Shown here piece by piece: positions 17,797-26,175 of a DNA stretch of 64,000 nt. Origin of the DNA: JALZAI01 sp038207565. GTDB lineage: Bacteria; Actinomycetota; Actinomycetes; Mycobacteriales; Jatrophihabitantaceae. Where the stretch lies: the NCBI GenBank assembly GCA_038207565.1, contig JBBQZQ010000003.1, positions 62,001-126,000 on the forward strand, read 5' to 3'. Under the pieces are notes generated by a model. The model ran no database searches and had not been told where the DNA came from. It saw nothing but the letters and a program-made list of their open reading frames with translations. Made by a program: the position numbers and the translations under genes. Numbering within the stretch: position 1 is the first letter of the stretch; every line of letters starts with the position of its first letter.

Positions 17797-18864
17797 TCAC
17801 GTCGTGCGCTGCGACGCGGCGACAGCAAGCAGATCGAGCGCCGCCGCCGACTCCGCACTGATCGGGCCGGTCCGCAGAGCGGCGCGGGCCTCGGCCGTGC
17901 GCGCCGCGATGCGCTGCTCGACGAGATCGAGCGCGCCCGACCCGACGATCACCGCGCGCAGATCGTGCAATCTGGACCCGTCCATCGTGCGGTCGCCCAG
18001 TTCACGCCGGATCAGCTCGGCTTCGGCCGGAGCGGCGTGTTGCATCGCCAAGGCCACGAGCAGCGTCCGCTTCCCCTCGAGCAGGTCGTCGCCCGCGGGC
18101 TTGCCGGTCTCGACGGGGTCGCCGAAGACGCCCAGTACGTCGTCCCGAAGCTGGAACGCCTCGCCCACCGGAATCGCATAGTCGCTCAGTGTGCAGAGCA
18201 CGTCCGCTGGAGCCCCGCCCGCAGTGGCGCCGAGGCGCAACGGCCCTTCCACGGTGTACTTGCTGGTCTTGAACTGCGCGACACGCACGGCGTCCTCGGC
18301 GGAGAAATCACCCCGGGCCTGGACGAGGACATCGAGGTACTGTCCGGCCATCAGCAACTGCCGCGTCTCGTCGTACACCCGCCGGGCGTCCGAGGGCAGA
18401 TCCGCTGCCGCGAACAGCATGTCCGACCATGACAGCAGCAGGTCACCGAGCAGGATCGCCGAGGCGTTGCCGTACACCTCGGCGTCGCCGGTCCATCCGG
18501 ACGAGCGGTGCAGGGCGGCGAAGGCGGCGTGGGTCGACGGACGTCCGCGCCGCGTCGCTGACGCGTCCATCACGTCGTCGTGGACCAGGGCGCAGCAATG
18601 CAGAAGCTCCAGCGCCGCGGCAGCAGTGATCAGCCCGGCGTCGTTGACGTCGACTCCCCGCACCGAACGCCAGCCCCAGTAGGCGAACCGCGGGCGCAGC
18701 CGCTTGCCGCCGTCGAGGACGAAGCGTCGCGCCTCTTCGGCGACCATTGCCAGCTCCGGACCGACCGCCAGCAGCGCCGCCGATCGCTCGTCGAGGAAGG
18801 CCGTGACGGTCGCATTCAGTCGGTGGGCGAGCGGATCGCCACTACGATCCGCGGCGTTTTCCAC
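17797..18864 (-). CDS. Polyprenyl (geranylgeranyl-type) diphosphate synthase
   Basis: 355 residues, trans-isoprenyl diphosphate synthase. It condenses isopentenyl diphosphate onto allylic diphosphates. GGKRLRPR (residues 52-59) binds substrate; the first aspartate-rich motif is DDVMD (Asp96-Asp100) and the second is FQLRDDVLG, which has a DDxxG form common in bacterial IdsA/GGPP synthases. Product length cannot be read directly; a C20 role is plausible with carotenoid-type genes 2 kb away. GTG 18864 is chosen because TAGTGT on the minus strand lies exactly 7 bases upstream (leaderless); the frame upstream of it is metF antisense. Confidence 0.88.
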   Translation of the reverse strand: MENAADRSGDPLAHRLNATVTAFLDERSAALLAVGPELAMVAEEARRFVLDGGKRLRPRFAYWGWRSVRGVDVNDAGLITAAAALELLHCCALVHDDVMDASATRRGRPSTHAAFAALHRSSGWTGDAEVYGNASAILLGDLLLSWSDMLFAAADLPSDARRVYDETRQLLMAGQYLDVLVQARGDFSAEDAVRVAQFKTSKYTVEGPLRLGATAGGAPADVLCTLSDYAIPVGEAFQLRDDVLGVFGDPVETGKPAGDDLLEGKRTLLVALAMQHAAPAEAELIRRELGDRTMDGSRLHDLRAVIVGSGALDLVEQRIAARTAEARAALRTGPISAESAAALDLLAVAASQRTT

Positions 18865-18871
18865 TGCTCGG

Positions 18872-18881
18872 ACACTACGCT
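18872..18881. promoter_or_regulatory. Overlapping divergent leaderless -10 elements (prenyl synthase / metF)
   Basis: The 10 bases ACACTACGCT contain TAGTGT on the minus strand (7 bases before GTG 18864) and TACGCT on the plus strand (7 bases before ATG 18889). The two -10 boxes share two bases, so RNA polymerase should not be able to open both at once. Confidence 0.6.
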
Positions 18882-18888
18882 GATCGTC

Positions 18889-19773
18889 ATGACGCGAACG
18901 GTTCGGGAGTGCCTTGCCGACGGGCGTCCCACGTACTCCTTCGAGTTCTTCCCGCCGAAGTCTCCTGACGAGGACCGGCTGCTGTGGCAGACGATCCGTG
19001 AGCTCGAACCGCTGCAGCCCTCGTTCGTCTCGGTCACCTACGGGGCGGGGGGCTCGACACGCGCCCGGACCATCGAGATCACCGAGGACATCGCGACGGA
19101 CACGACGCTGCTGCCGGTCGCGCACCTCACCGCCGTCGGTCATTCGGTGGCCGAGCTGCGCACCATCGCCGGCCATCTCGCGTCAGCAGGCGTGCGCAAT
19201 GTGTTGGCGCTGCGGGGCGATCCGCCCGGTGACCCGAACGCGGAATGGGTGAAGCACCCGATGGGGGTCGAGTACGCCTCCGACCTGGTGCGGTTGCTAC
19301 GCGCGCACGGTGATTTCACGGTGGGCGTCGCCGCATTCCCGTTCCAGCACCCGCGCTCGTCCTCGCTCGAGGCGGACACCGCCCGCTTCGTCGAGAAGTG
19401 CCGGGCCGGGGCTGAGTACGCGATCACACAGATGTTCTTCGACGCCGAGGACTACCTCCGCATGCGTGACCGCGTGGCGGCGGCCGGGGGAAACGTCCCG
19501 ATCATCGCCGGCCTCATGCCGGTCACGAACATGGGCATCATCAAGCGCTCTGAGCAGTTCTCAGGCGCTCCGTTCCCGGCCCGCCTCGGCGCCCGCTTCG
19601 CGGCCGTCGCGCACGACCCGAAAGCCGTGCGGTCCATGGGCATCTACGAGACGTCGAAGCTGGCCGAGCGATTGCTCGACGAAGGCGTTCCGGGCATTCA
19701 CTTCTACACGCTGAACCGGTCGAAGGCGACACGCGAAGTGTGGGCGAATCTGGCACTGGGAGCGCGCATCTGA
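18889..19773 (+). CDS. metF: Methylenetetrahydrofolate reductase
   Basis: 294 residues, FAD-dependent TIM barrel. It reduces 5,10-methylene-THF to 5-methyl-THF, the methyl donor for methionine synthesis. SFEFFPPKS, FVSVTYGAGGSTR, NVLALRGDPPGDP, AEYAITQMFFDAEDY and ETSKLAERLLDEGVPGIHFY are family blocks. The start ATG 18889 sits 7 bases after TACGCT, so the mRNA is probably leaderless; the open frame upstream (to 18580) is antisense to the prenyl synthase. The next gene begins inside its last codons in another frame. No NADH dehydrogenase-type partner is seen. Confidence 0.95.
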   Translation: MTRTVRECLADGRPTYSFEFFPPKSPDEDRLLWQTIRELEPLQPSFVSVTYGAGGSTRARTIEITEDIATDTTLLPVAHLTAVGHSVAELRTIAGHLASAGVRNVLALRGDPPGDPNAEWVKHPMGVEYASDLVRLLRAHGDFTVGVAAFPFQHPRSSSLEADTARFVEKCRAGAEYAITQMFFDAEDYLRMRDRVAAAGGNVPIIAGLMPVTNMGIIKRSEQFSGAPFPARLGARFAAVAHDPKAVRSMGIYETSKLAERLLDEGVPGIHFYTLNRSKATREVWANLALGARI

Positions 19774-20384
19774 GCTCGCCGCCCGATCCGGCCGTCGGCT
19801 GGTCGGCGCTGCATCACGGCATCGACCCGGCCGAAGTTCCGCTGCTGGGGCGCTGGCTGCGCGTGATGTGGCGGCTGTCGCGTCCGCTCGTGCGGCTGCG
19901 CGTACCCCCGCTTGCCATCACGTTCCTTGGCGCTGTGCTGGCGGTCGACGCGATGCTGTTGGCGGCACGTCACCCCTGGGTCGCGCTCGGGCTCGTGCTG
20001 CTTTCTGCGCTCTGCGACGGTCTGGACGGCGCAGTGGCCATGCTCGCGCGGCGCGCGAGCACGTTCGGATCGGCGGCGGACAAGGCGGCCGACCGGGTGG
20101 CCGACGTCTCGTTCGCACTTGTGCTCTGGCAAAGCGGTGCGCCGCTGTGGCTCGCGTTGGTCGCCGGCTCGATGTCGCTGCTGCACGAATTGGTGCGGAC
20201 GGTGCGCGGCGGCGTGTTGGTGTCGCGGCTCACCGTGGCCGAACGTCCGACGAGAGTTGTGTGCGCGTCAGTCGCCTGCGCCAGTTCGGGGGTCTCCGCG
20301 GCAGCCTGGCCGCCGACGGTATGTGCGGCGGTCTGGGTGGGGTTGGCGCTCCTGGGTCTGCTCCAGCTGGCATTGGCCCGGTAG
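19740..20384 (+). CDS. CDP-alcohol phosphatidyltransferase family membrane protein
   Basis: About 214 residues from GTG 19740. The CDP-alcohol phosphotransferase motif is present as CDGLDGAVAMLARRASTFGSAADKAAD, read here in two parts (DGLDG, then FGSAADKAADR), with the four aspartates in place. Flanking helices ITFLGAVLAVDAMLL, WVALGLVLLSALC, WLALVAGSMSLLHEL and VWVGLALLGLLQLAL make about four to six membrane segments. The family moves a phospho-alcohol from a CDP-lipid or CDP-alcohol; the acceptor is unknown. The start overlaps metF by 34 bases and is uncertain; a shorter form is possible. Confidence 0.8.
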   Translation: MGESGTGSAHLSSPPDPAVGWSALHHGIDPAEVPLLGRWLRVMWRLSRPLVRLRVPPLAITFLGAVLAVDAMLLAARHPWVALGLVLLSALCDGLDGAVAMLARRASTFGSAADKAADRVADVSFALVLWQSGAPLWLALVAGSMSLLHELVRTVRGGVLVSRLTVAERPTRVVCASVACASSGVSAAAWPPTVCAAVWVGLALLGLLQLALAR

Positions 20385-20458
20385 CAGGCTGTGGCGCGGC
20401 GTGTCGCCCTGCTGCGCGGCCAAGACGGGCGCCGTGCTGCGCGGGCGCCGTGCTGCGC

Positions 20459-20522
20459 GGGCTCGACGGAGCCCGGCTATGCGGCCACCACGGGGCCCGG
20501 CTATGCGGGCTCGACGGAGCCC
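20459..20522. terminator. Repeated GGGCTC-GACG-GAGCCC hairpins between convergent genes
   Basis: Two perfect 6-bp hairpins (20459-20474 and 20507-20522) 48 bases apart lie in a duplicated block (GGCTATGCGGCCACCAC units) between the phosphatidyltransferase and the glycosyltransferase. The second lies next to the glycosyltransferase stop at 20525. They are candidate bidirectional terminators; no T-tract is present. Confidence 0.5.
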
Positions 20523-20524
20523 GG

Positions 20525-21607
20525 CTATGCGGCCACCACGCGGCGGCCCTTCCAGCGCAGCCGCCCACGGCGCTGCTGCACCTGCGAACGGATCAGCAGG
20601 TAGCCGAAGACCACAACGGAGACCGGGTGGCCGAGGGCGTCGGGCCACACGCGCCCGCCGGTGGCGCGGGCCGTGATCACGCGTCCGGCAACCGCTGCGG
20701 CGGTCCCGAACGCGCCCGCCGGCGAACCCCGCAGCGCGGCGATCGGGGGCGCGAGGTAGGCGAGGGCGAGGAACGCGAGAGCTGCCGCAGATCCGAGCGG
20801 TGAACCGAATGCCGACCACAACGACTTGCCGTAGCCGTCACGCAGCTGCTCCCAACCCTCGTACATGCGGCAACTGGCCAGCTGGGTCCCGTCCACGACC
20901 GCGCCCCGCCCCCCGGCCGACTTCACCGAGCGCAATAGCGCCAGATCGTCGAGGACCGCTGAGCGGATCGTTGCGTGTCCGCCGGAGCGCTCGTATGCCG
21001 CACGGCGCACGACGAGAAATTGACCGTTCGCCGCGGCGAGTGACGGGCGTCGCGAACATTCAGCGAGACGCAGCGGCAGGAAGGTCAGGATCGCCCACTG
21101 CAGCAGCGGCTGGACAAGCCGTTCGGAAGCTGTGCTCGCGACCTGCCGCGGGTGCGGTGAGATGAGGTCGAGTCCGCTCCACTCCAGCAGCGCCACCGCT
21201 GCGCTGAGCGCCCCCGGTTCCAGAACGACGTCAGCATCGAGGAAGACCAGGACGTCGCTGCGCGGGTCGGCAGCCGCGGCGAGTTGTGCGCAGGCGTGCG
21301 GCTTGCCCAGCCAGCCGTCCGGCAGCCGGGCGCCGATGAGCACATGGGCTCCACCGGCCTTCGCGAGGTCGCCCGTGCCGTCGAGCGAGCCGTCATCGAG
21401 GACGAGCACCTCGGCGGCGCCCTGACCGCGCACGCTGTCCAGGCAGCGACTAATCCGCATCGCCTCGTCCCTGGCCGGGATCAGCACCGAGAACCGCGAT
21501 CCGCACCGAGATCCCAGGAGGGGGCGTCGCAAGAGACGGGCATTGAGTGCGGCGTGCACGGCGCCGGCCGCGGCGAATAGCGCACCGGTCCGGACGGCAG
21601 CGCTCAC
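20525..21607 (-). CDS. Family 2 glycosyltransferase, carotenoid-type (CruC-like)
   Basis: 360 residues, GT-A fold. FSVLIPARDEA begins the nucleotide-sugar domain; VLVLDDGSLDGT and VLVFLDADVVLEPGAL (DxD-like DAD) are the donor and metal motifs. The C-terminal half has hydrophobic helices (SAAALAFLALAYLAPP and VVVFGYLLIRSQV), so it is membrane associated. The start is GTG 21607, overlapping the stop of the CruF-like gene (GTGA); the upstream open frame is that gene read out of frame. Next to CruF, a role in glycosylating a hydroxylated carotenoid is likely, but the acceptor is inferred only from context. Confidence 0.75.
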   Translation of the reverse strand: MSAAVRTGALFAAAGAVHAALNARLLRRPLLGSRCGSRFSVLIPARDEAMRISRCLDSVRGQGAAEVLVLDDGSLDGTGDLAKAGGAHVLIGARLPDGWLGKPHACAQLAAAADPRSDVLVFLDADVVLEPGALSAAVALLEWSGLDLISPHPRQVASTASERLVQPLLQWAILTFLPLRLAECSRRPSLAAANGQFLVVRRAAYERSGGHATIRSAVLDDLALLRSVKSAGGRGAVVDGTQLASCRMYEGWEQLRDGYGKSLWSAFGSPLGSAAALAFLALAYLAPPIAALRGSPAGAFGTAAAVAGRVITARATGGRVWPDALGHPVSVVVFGYLLIRSQVQQRRGRLRWKGRRVVAA

Positions 21608-22374
21608 TGGCGTAGCGAGCGCGCCAGCGGCACCGCCACAATGCCCATCGCCAGCGCGCCCCACAAGGCTGCGGCGGCGAGGCCGAGGAACACCGCGAGC
21701 GCCAGCGTGGATGACGCCCACGTCCACAGATAGACACCGAATGCGACCCGGTCGTCCGTGCCCGGCCGCGCGGGTGCCGTGTCGAGCGCACGTTGCAAGA
21801 GTGCCGACATGACGAGGGCCACCACGCACCAACCGAGGTAGTTGCTGATCGGCACGTGCGGGACACCGGGCAGGTGCGCTCCGGTGTCGAACCACCTCCA
21901 GCGCCCTTCGGCCACCATCTGGGGATCGAGAAAGACGTCCCACGCCGCGAGCGCCCACGCCCCGAGCAGCACGCGTGCGCCGCGCGAACTCGTCAGGCGC
22001 CGCGCCGCGAGCGCCGCGGGCCAGGCAAGCATCGGCCAGGCGAACGCGATCACGACTGGCACTCCGAACAGGGTGGGGCCCAGCGACGAAGCGTATTCGT
22101 AACGGCCGAACGGGACGCCGGTGTGCACGCCGACCACCTCGACGGCGAAGCCGAGCGCCACGCCGGCGCCGGCGACGGCCACCAGCGCCGGCTGGCCGCG
22201 GGTCAGCGCTGCGTGCGCGAACGCCGTCGCTGCGTAGAGGACGACGATGCCGATCGCGAGCCTGTCGCGTGCGGTTTCGTGCACCAGCGGATAGAGCACC
22301 TGTGCGAGGCCTGCGGTGATGGCCAGTACTACCGGAACGCCCCGCGCGGTACGCGGCCGGGCAACGAGGGTCAT
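21604..22374 (-). CDS. Carotenoid biosynthesis protein, CruF-like
   Basis: 256 residues with about seven hydrophobic segments (VLAITAGLAQVLYPLV, LAIGIVVLYAATAFAHAAL, VAVAGAGVALGFAVEVVG, VVIAFAWPMLAWPAAL and others). VEVVGVHTGVPFGRYEY, DVFLDPQMVAEGRW and VPISNYLGWCVVA are blocks of the DUF422/CruF family, whose characterised members are carotenoid 1',2'-hydratases. The start ATG 22374 overlaps the GNAT stop (ATGA). Gene order GNAT, hydratase, glycosyltransferase suggests a hydroxylated and glycosylated carotenoid; no phytoene synthase or desaturase is present in this window. Confidence 0.82.
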   Translation of the reverse strand: MTLVARPRTARGVPVVLAITAGLAQVLYPLVHETARDRLAIGIVVLYAATAFAHAALTRGQPALVAVAGAGVALGFAVEVVGVHTGVPFGRYEYASSLGPTLFGVPVVIAFAWPMLAWPAALAARRLTSSRGARVLLGAWALAAWDVFLDPQMVAEGRWRWFDTGAHLPGVPHVPISNYLGWCVVALVMSALLQRALDTAPARPGTDDRVAFGVYLWTWASSTLALAVFLGLAAAALWGALAMGIVAVPLARSLRQ

Positions 22375-22940
22375 GGAGTGAACAGAGGGAGCTCTGCCCC
22401 CAGTACGGCGAACGGGCGGCTGTCGCCGGGAAAGAGGTAGTGCCGGCGAAGGTCGCGGAACCCCAGGCTTCGGTAGAGCCGGAAAGCGCGGGTCTCGGTG
22501 TCGGGTGTCGAAAGCAACAAGGCCGAATTCGGTACGACGTCGGCGAGCTCGACCAGCAGCGCGCGTCCCAAGCCCTGCCCCTGATAGGTGGGCAGCACAT
22601 GCAGCTCGGACAGCTCGAAGGCGTCTGCCAGCCAGTGCGCGGCAAGCTCCGGAGCGAGCGCCTTGCGCACGAGGTCGTGCCACCATTGCCCGGGTGCGGT
22701 GGTGTAGCCGTATCCGAAGCCGACCAGCGTGCCATCTGCGAGCGTGGCGGCGCGGCAGGCGAACCCGGCATGGCGAACATGCCGGCGCGCCGTCATCGCG
22801 CGCTGTTGGCCCGCATGGTCGGGATAATCCATTGCGGCGACGTAGATGGCCATCGCGTCGTCCAGGCGCGCAGCGAAGTCGTCGCTCGTCCAGGCGACGA
22901 CCCGCGGCGTGGCGGCAGGGGACAGCTCGGCGGACACCAC
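22371..22940 (-). CDS. GNAT family N-acetyltransferase
   Basis: About 189 residues. The acyl-CoA loop appears as LPTYQGQGLGRALLVEL, after the beta-strand ELSELHV, and TRAFRLYRSLGFRD is the usual C-terminal helix and strand. A substrate cannot be deduced. It is the first gene of the operon with the CruF-like hydratase (4-base overlap). Two adjacent GTG codons (22940, 22937) are both possible starts; neither has a clear ribosome-binding site. The longer open frame upstream to 23204 is antisense to the YbaK gene and is rejected. Confidence 0.8.
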   Translation of the reverse strand: MVSAELSPAATPRVVAWTSDDFAARLDDAMAIYVAAMDYPDHAGQQRAMTARRHVRHAGFACRAATLADGTLVGFGYGYTTAPGQWWHDLVRKALAPELAAHWLADAFELSELHVLPTYQGQGLGRALLVELADVVPNSALLLSTPDTETRAFRLYRSLGFRDLRRHYLFPGDSRPFAVLGAELPLFTP

Positions 22941-22995
22941 ACTTCGATGGTGCCGTATCCGCCGCGCTGACGGGTGCGCGCCCGGCTGCACGAGT

Positions 22996-23463
22996 TCAGC
23001 AGACCTCGGCGGGACGTCCGTCGGTGAGATGGAGCAGCTCGTCGTAGGTGGTCGGGAAGACGGCGTGCGGGATGCCTCCAGCAGCCCAGATCTGGTCGAA
23101 TTCGGCCAGGGCCACGTCGACGAGCGTGGGTAGGCGCTCCGGGTGGCCCACGGGCGCGACCCCACCAATGCGCTGTCCCGTCGCGGCGCGGACGAATTCA
23201 GCATCGGCGCGATGCAACGCCGACGTCCCCACGACGGCAGCGACCTTGACGGTGTCGACCCGGTGCGCTCCGCTCGTCATGACGAGCAACGGGGTGTCCT
23301 CAGCGGTCCGGAACACGAGGGAGTTCGCGATCGCCCCGACCTCGACACCGACCTGCGCGGCAGCGGCCACTGCGGTCGGGGCGGCGTCGGGGAGGACCCG
23401 CACGCGCCCGGCGGCGCCCGCCTGCTCGAGGATCGCGTCGATAACGAGGCAGTTCGGGTGCAC
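22996..23463 (-). CDS. YbaK/EbsC-family aminoacyl-tRNA deacylase
   Basis: 155 residues. The family hydrolyses mischarged tRNAs such as Cys-tRNA(Pro) or Ala-tRNA(Pro), or acts as a stand-alone editing domain. IANSLVFRTAEDTPLLVMTSG, the conserved lysine in VDTVKVAAVVG and GQRIGGVAPVGHPERLPTLVD (the GGVxPxG block) identify it. The start GTG 23463 lies 7 bases after TAGCCT on the minus strand, pointing to leaderless expression. It is separated from the GNAT gene by 55 bases and from cysH by about 70, so it may be a single gene. Confidence 0.92.
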   Translation of the reverse strand: MHPNCLVIDAILEQAGAAGRVRVLPDAAPTAVAAAAQVGVEVGAIANSLVFRTAEDTPLLVMTSGAHRVDTVKVAAVVGTSALHRADAEFVRAATGQRIGGVAPVGHPERLPTLVDVALAEFDQIWAAGGIPHAVFPTTYDELLHLTDGRPAEVC

Positions 23464-23470
23464 GCAACGC

Positions 23471-23476
23471 AGGCTA
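23471..23476 (-). promoter_or_regulatory. Leaderless -10 (TAGCCT) for the YbaK-like gene
   Basis: TAGCCT is exactly 7 bases before GTG 23463 on the minus strand, with no Shine-Dalgarno sequence; this supports the chosen start. Confidence 0.5.
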
Positions 23477-23532
23477 TCGACCCGTCCGGCAGGGATTCGC
23501 CGGCGTGTCGCGCAGCGAGAGTGCCGTCACTG

Positions 23533-24240
23533 TCAGTCGTGGATTCCGCATTCGGTCTTGGACATGCCGGCCCAGCGGCCTGCGCGCAGGTCCTCGCCGG
23601 GCTTGATGCGGCGGGTGCACGGACCGCAACCGACGGAGCCGTAGCCGTCGTAGAGCAGCGGATTCACGAGTACGCCGTGTTCGGCGAGGTAGGTGTCCAC
23701 ATCGTCCTGCGTCCACGCGGCGATCGGATTCAGCTTGACCATCGACCGGCGGGCGTCCCACTCGACGACCTTGACGTCGGTGCGGCTCGTCGCCTCGTCG
23801 CGGCGTAACCCCGAGGCCCAGGCGCGGTAATCCTTGAGGGCCGACCGAAGTGGGTTGACCTTGCGCAGTGCGCAACACTGATCCGGATTGCGCTCATAGA
23901 GCCGGGCGCCGAAGCTCGCATCCTGCTGTTCGACAGTCTGGCGCGGCAGCACGGTGCGGACCGTTACCGGCAGGGTTGCGGCGACCGCGTCGCGGGTGCC
24001 GATCGTCTCGGCGAAGTGGTATCCGGTGTCGAGAAACACGATGTCGACGCCTGCGCGTACCCGTGCGGCCAGGTGTGGGACGAGCGCGTCGGCCATGCTG
24101 GACGTGACGCACCAGCCCGTCCCGAACTCCTCGTCGGCCCAACTCAGGATGTCGAGTGCCGAGGCCCCTTCTAGCTCGTCCCCCGCCTTCTCGGCGATGC
24201 GGCGCAACTCGTCGGTATCGGGCAACAGCGCGCTATTCAT
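23533..24240 (-). CDS. cysH: Assimilatory adenylyl-sulfate (APS) reductase
   Basis: 235 residues, adenine nucleotide alpha-hydrolase fold. It reduces APS (or PAPS) to sulfite. SMADALVPHL (the SFGAEDMV-like P-loop region) and FLDTGYHFAETIGTRDAV lead into the cysteine pair in QCCALRKVNPL, and GYGSVGCGPCTRRI supplies the second CxxC; the paired CC...CxxC binds a 4Fe-4S cluster and marks the APS-using type. The C-terminal KTECGIHD holds the catalytic Cys. The gene lies 37 bases after sirA on the same strand, so the two are probably co-transcribed behind the leader peptide at 25987-26061. Confidence 0.95.
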   Translation of the reverse strand: MNSALLPDTDELRRIAEKAGDELEGASALDILSWADEEFGTGWCVTSSMADALVPHLAARVRAGVDIVFLDTGYHFAETIGTRDAVAATLPVTVRTVLPRQTVEQQDASFGARLYERNPDQCCALRKVNPLRSALKDYRAWASGLRRDEATSRTDVKVVEWDARRSMVKLNPIAAWTQDDVDTYLAEHGVLVNPLLYDGYGSVGCGPCTRRIKPGEDLRAGRWAGMSKTECGIHD

Positions 24241-24277
24241 GGGCGGCCTGTAGACCGAAACGCGACCAATCGAATGG

Positions 24278-25921
24278 TCATAGCAGCCAGGCCTCCTCGG
24301 CGCGGGTCACGTAGGCGGCGAACGACTCGCCCGCCTCGCGACGGGCCAGGAAACCGCGTAGTACGCGCTCGGCGTAGTCCGGTGCTTCCTCCGCTGTCAC
24401 CTTCAAACCACGGAACTTGCGACCGAATTCCGCATCGCTGCCCATTTGTCCGCCGAGGTGTACCTGGAACGCGTCCTCGTCGCCGTCCGGACCCTTCTGC
24501 ACCATGCCCTTGAAGCCGATGTCGGCGACCTGGAAGCGCGCGCACGAGTTCGGGCAACCGTTGACATTGATGGTGATCGGGGTGTCGAACTCGGGCAATC
24601 GCCGGTCTAGCTCCTGACGGATCGTCTCGGCGCGTCCCTTGGTCTCAACGAGCGCGAGCTTGCAGAATTCGATGCCGGTGCAGGCGATCGTCCCGCGCAG
24701 GAAGGCGCTGGGCGCGACGGAGAGACCTATCTCCTCGAGCTCGTCGCCGAGCTTCGTCACGTTGTACTCGGGGACGTCGAGCAGCACGATTCCCTGCTGC
24801 GCGGTGAGCGCGGCGCGGCCGCCACCGAGCTCGTCGGCCAGTTCGGCCGCGCATCGCAGGTCCGTGCCAGAGGTGCGACCCGACCGCGTCGTGGCACCCA
24901 CAGCCATCAGTCCGTTGTTCTGCCGATGCACGCCGACGTGGTCACGTTTGGCGGGCGAGACGGGCGGCGGGGGACCGTCGGGCAACTCGCGGAGCAAATA
25001 GTCGTCCTGCAGCACCTGGCGGAACTTCTCGGGACCCCAGTCCGCCATCAGGAACTTCAGCCGCGCATGATTGCGCGATCGGCGGTAGCCCCAGTCCCGG
25101 AAGATGGACACCACGCCTTCCCAGACGTCGGAAACCTCCTCCGGGCGGACGAACACGCCGAGGCGCTGCGCGAACTTCGGGTTCGTTGACAGTCCGCCGC
25201 CGACCCACAGATCGAACCCCGGTTCGCCGTCCGGGCCGATGACGCCTACGAACGAGACGTCGTTGATCTCGTGGTTCGTGCAGTGCTGCGCGCAACCGGA
25301 GATGGACGTCTTGAACTTGCGCGGCAGATTCGAGTAGGCCGGATCACCGAGGTACTTCTCGACCGTCTCACGCAACATCGGGCCGGCGTCGACAACCGAG
25401 TCCGCTGCGACTCCTTCGACGGGGCAACCGAGCATCACTCGCGGGGTGTCGCCGCATGCCTCGGTCGTCGACAGGCCCACCGCCTCGAGCCGCTCCCAGA
25501 TCGCGGGAACGTCCTCGATGCGGATCCAGTGCAGCTGGATATTCTGCCGATCGGTGATGTCGGCGATGTCGCGGCCGTAATCGGTGGCGATGTCCGCAAC
25601 GGCCAGCAACTGGGCGCTGGTGAGCGAGCCACCGTCGATGCGGACCCGCATCATGAAGAATTCGTCCTCGAGCTCCTCTGGCTCCAGCGTCGCGGTCTGG
25701 CCGCCTGGGACACCTTGCCTGCGCTGGGTGTACAGGCCGAACCAGCGCATGCGTCCGCGCAGGTCAGCGGGATCGATGCCGGCGAAACCGGTGTGCTGGT
25801 AGATGTCGATGATGCGTTGCCGCACTAGCAGGCCGTCGTTGTCGCGCTTGCTGCGCTCGTTCGGGTTGAGCGGTTCTTTGTAACCGAGGGCCCACTGGCC
25901 CTGTCCTCGACGCGCGGGCAT
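24278..25921 (-). CDS. sirA: Ferredoxin-dependent sulfite reductase (NirA/SirA type)
   Basis: 547 residues. It carries out six-electron reduction of sulfite to sulfide with siroheme and a 4Fe-4S cluster. Two ferredoxin-like/siroheme repeats are seen (RMRWFGLYTQRRQGVPG with DITDRQNIQLHWIRIED; later CAAELADELGG). The cluster cysteines lie in ACTGIEFCKLAL and NVNGCPNSCAR; an internal GCAQHC is also present. ATG 25921 is chosen for the GAAAGGACG ribosome-binding site; the open frame upstream is not family sequence. Siroheme is supplied by the divergent cysG. A nitrite substrate is possible by homology, but the cysH neighbour favours sulfite. Confidence 0.93.
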   Translation of the reverse strand: MPARRGQGQWALGYKEPLNPNERSKRDNDGLLVRQRIIDIYQHTGFAGIDPADLRGRMRWFGLYTQRRQGVPGGQTATLEPEELEDEFFMMRVRIDGGSLTSAQLLAVADIATDYGRDIADITDRQNIQLHWIRIEDVPAIWERLEAVGLSTTEACGDTPRVMLGCPVEGVAADSVVDAGPMLRETVEKYLGDPAYSNLPRKFKTSISGCAQHCTNHEINDVSFVGVIGPDGEPGFDLWVGGGLSTNPKFAQRLGVFVRPEEVSDVWEGVVSIFRDWGYRRSRNHARLKFLMADWGPEKFRQVLQDDYLLRELPDGPPPPVSPAKRDHVGVHRQNNGLMAVGATTRSGRTSGTDLRCAAELADELGGGRAALTAQQGIVLLDVPEYNVTKLGDELEEIGLSVAPSAFLRGTIACTGIEFCKLALVETKGRAETIRQELDRRLPEFDTPITINVNGCPNSCARFQVADIGFKGMVQKGPDGDEDAFQVHLGGQMGSDAEFGRKFRGLKVTAEEAPDYAERVLRGFLARREAGESFAAYVTRAEEAWLL

Positions 25922-25986
25922 CGCGGCGTCCTTTCGATGGAGGCGTGCGGTGGACGTCAGCGACGGTCGGGGCCGTCGCGAGCGCG

Positions 25987-26061
25987 TCAACAGACTGCGC
26001 CGGCCACCCGCACGAGGTCGATGTGGCGACGCGACGTGAGCATGAAGTCCGTCAGCCGCAT
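25987..26061 (-). CDS. Short cysteine-type leader peptide upstream of sirA
   Basis: On the minus strand ATG 26061 (or the internal ATG 26043) opens a 24-codon (or 18-codon) frame. From the internal methionine it reads MLTSRRHIDLVRVAGAVC and stops with TGA, 65 bases before the sirA ATG. The RRHIDLxRVAGAxC sequence with a terminal cysteine is the recurring short peptide found before sulfur-assimilation genes in many actinobacteria, where it is thought to sense cysteine supply through stalling. It is too short for ordinary gene finders. The shorter form is the more typical length. Confidence 0.8.
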   Translation of the reverse strand: MRLTDFMLTSRRHIDLVRVAGAVC

Positions 26062-26175
26062 CAGCCCATGGTTCCACACCTGCGGTGCAGATCGAAGCGA
26101 ATCAGGTGTGACGCCGCCCCGGTCGCGCAATGCCGACTTCTCTTGTAGACAACGCTATTGGGCCACAATGGCGCC

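Noticed and set aside
20525..22780. One 751-residue minus-strand frame that seems to fuse several proteins
   Set aside because: Only the glycosyltransferase part (20525-21607) is coding; the rest is the CruF and GNAT genes read out of frame.
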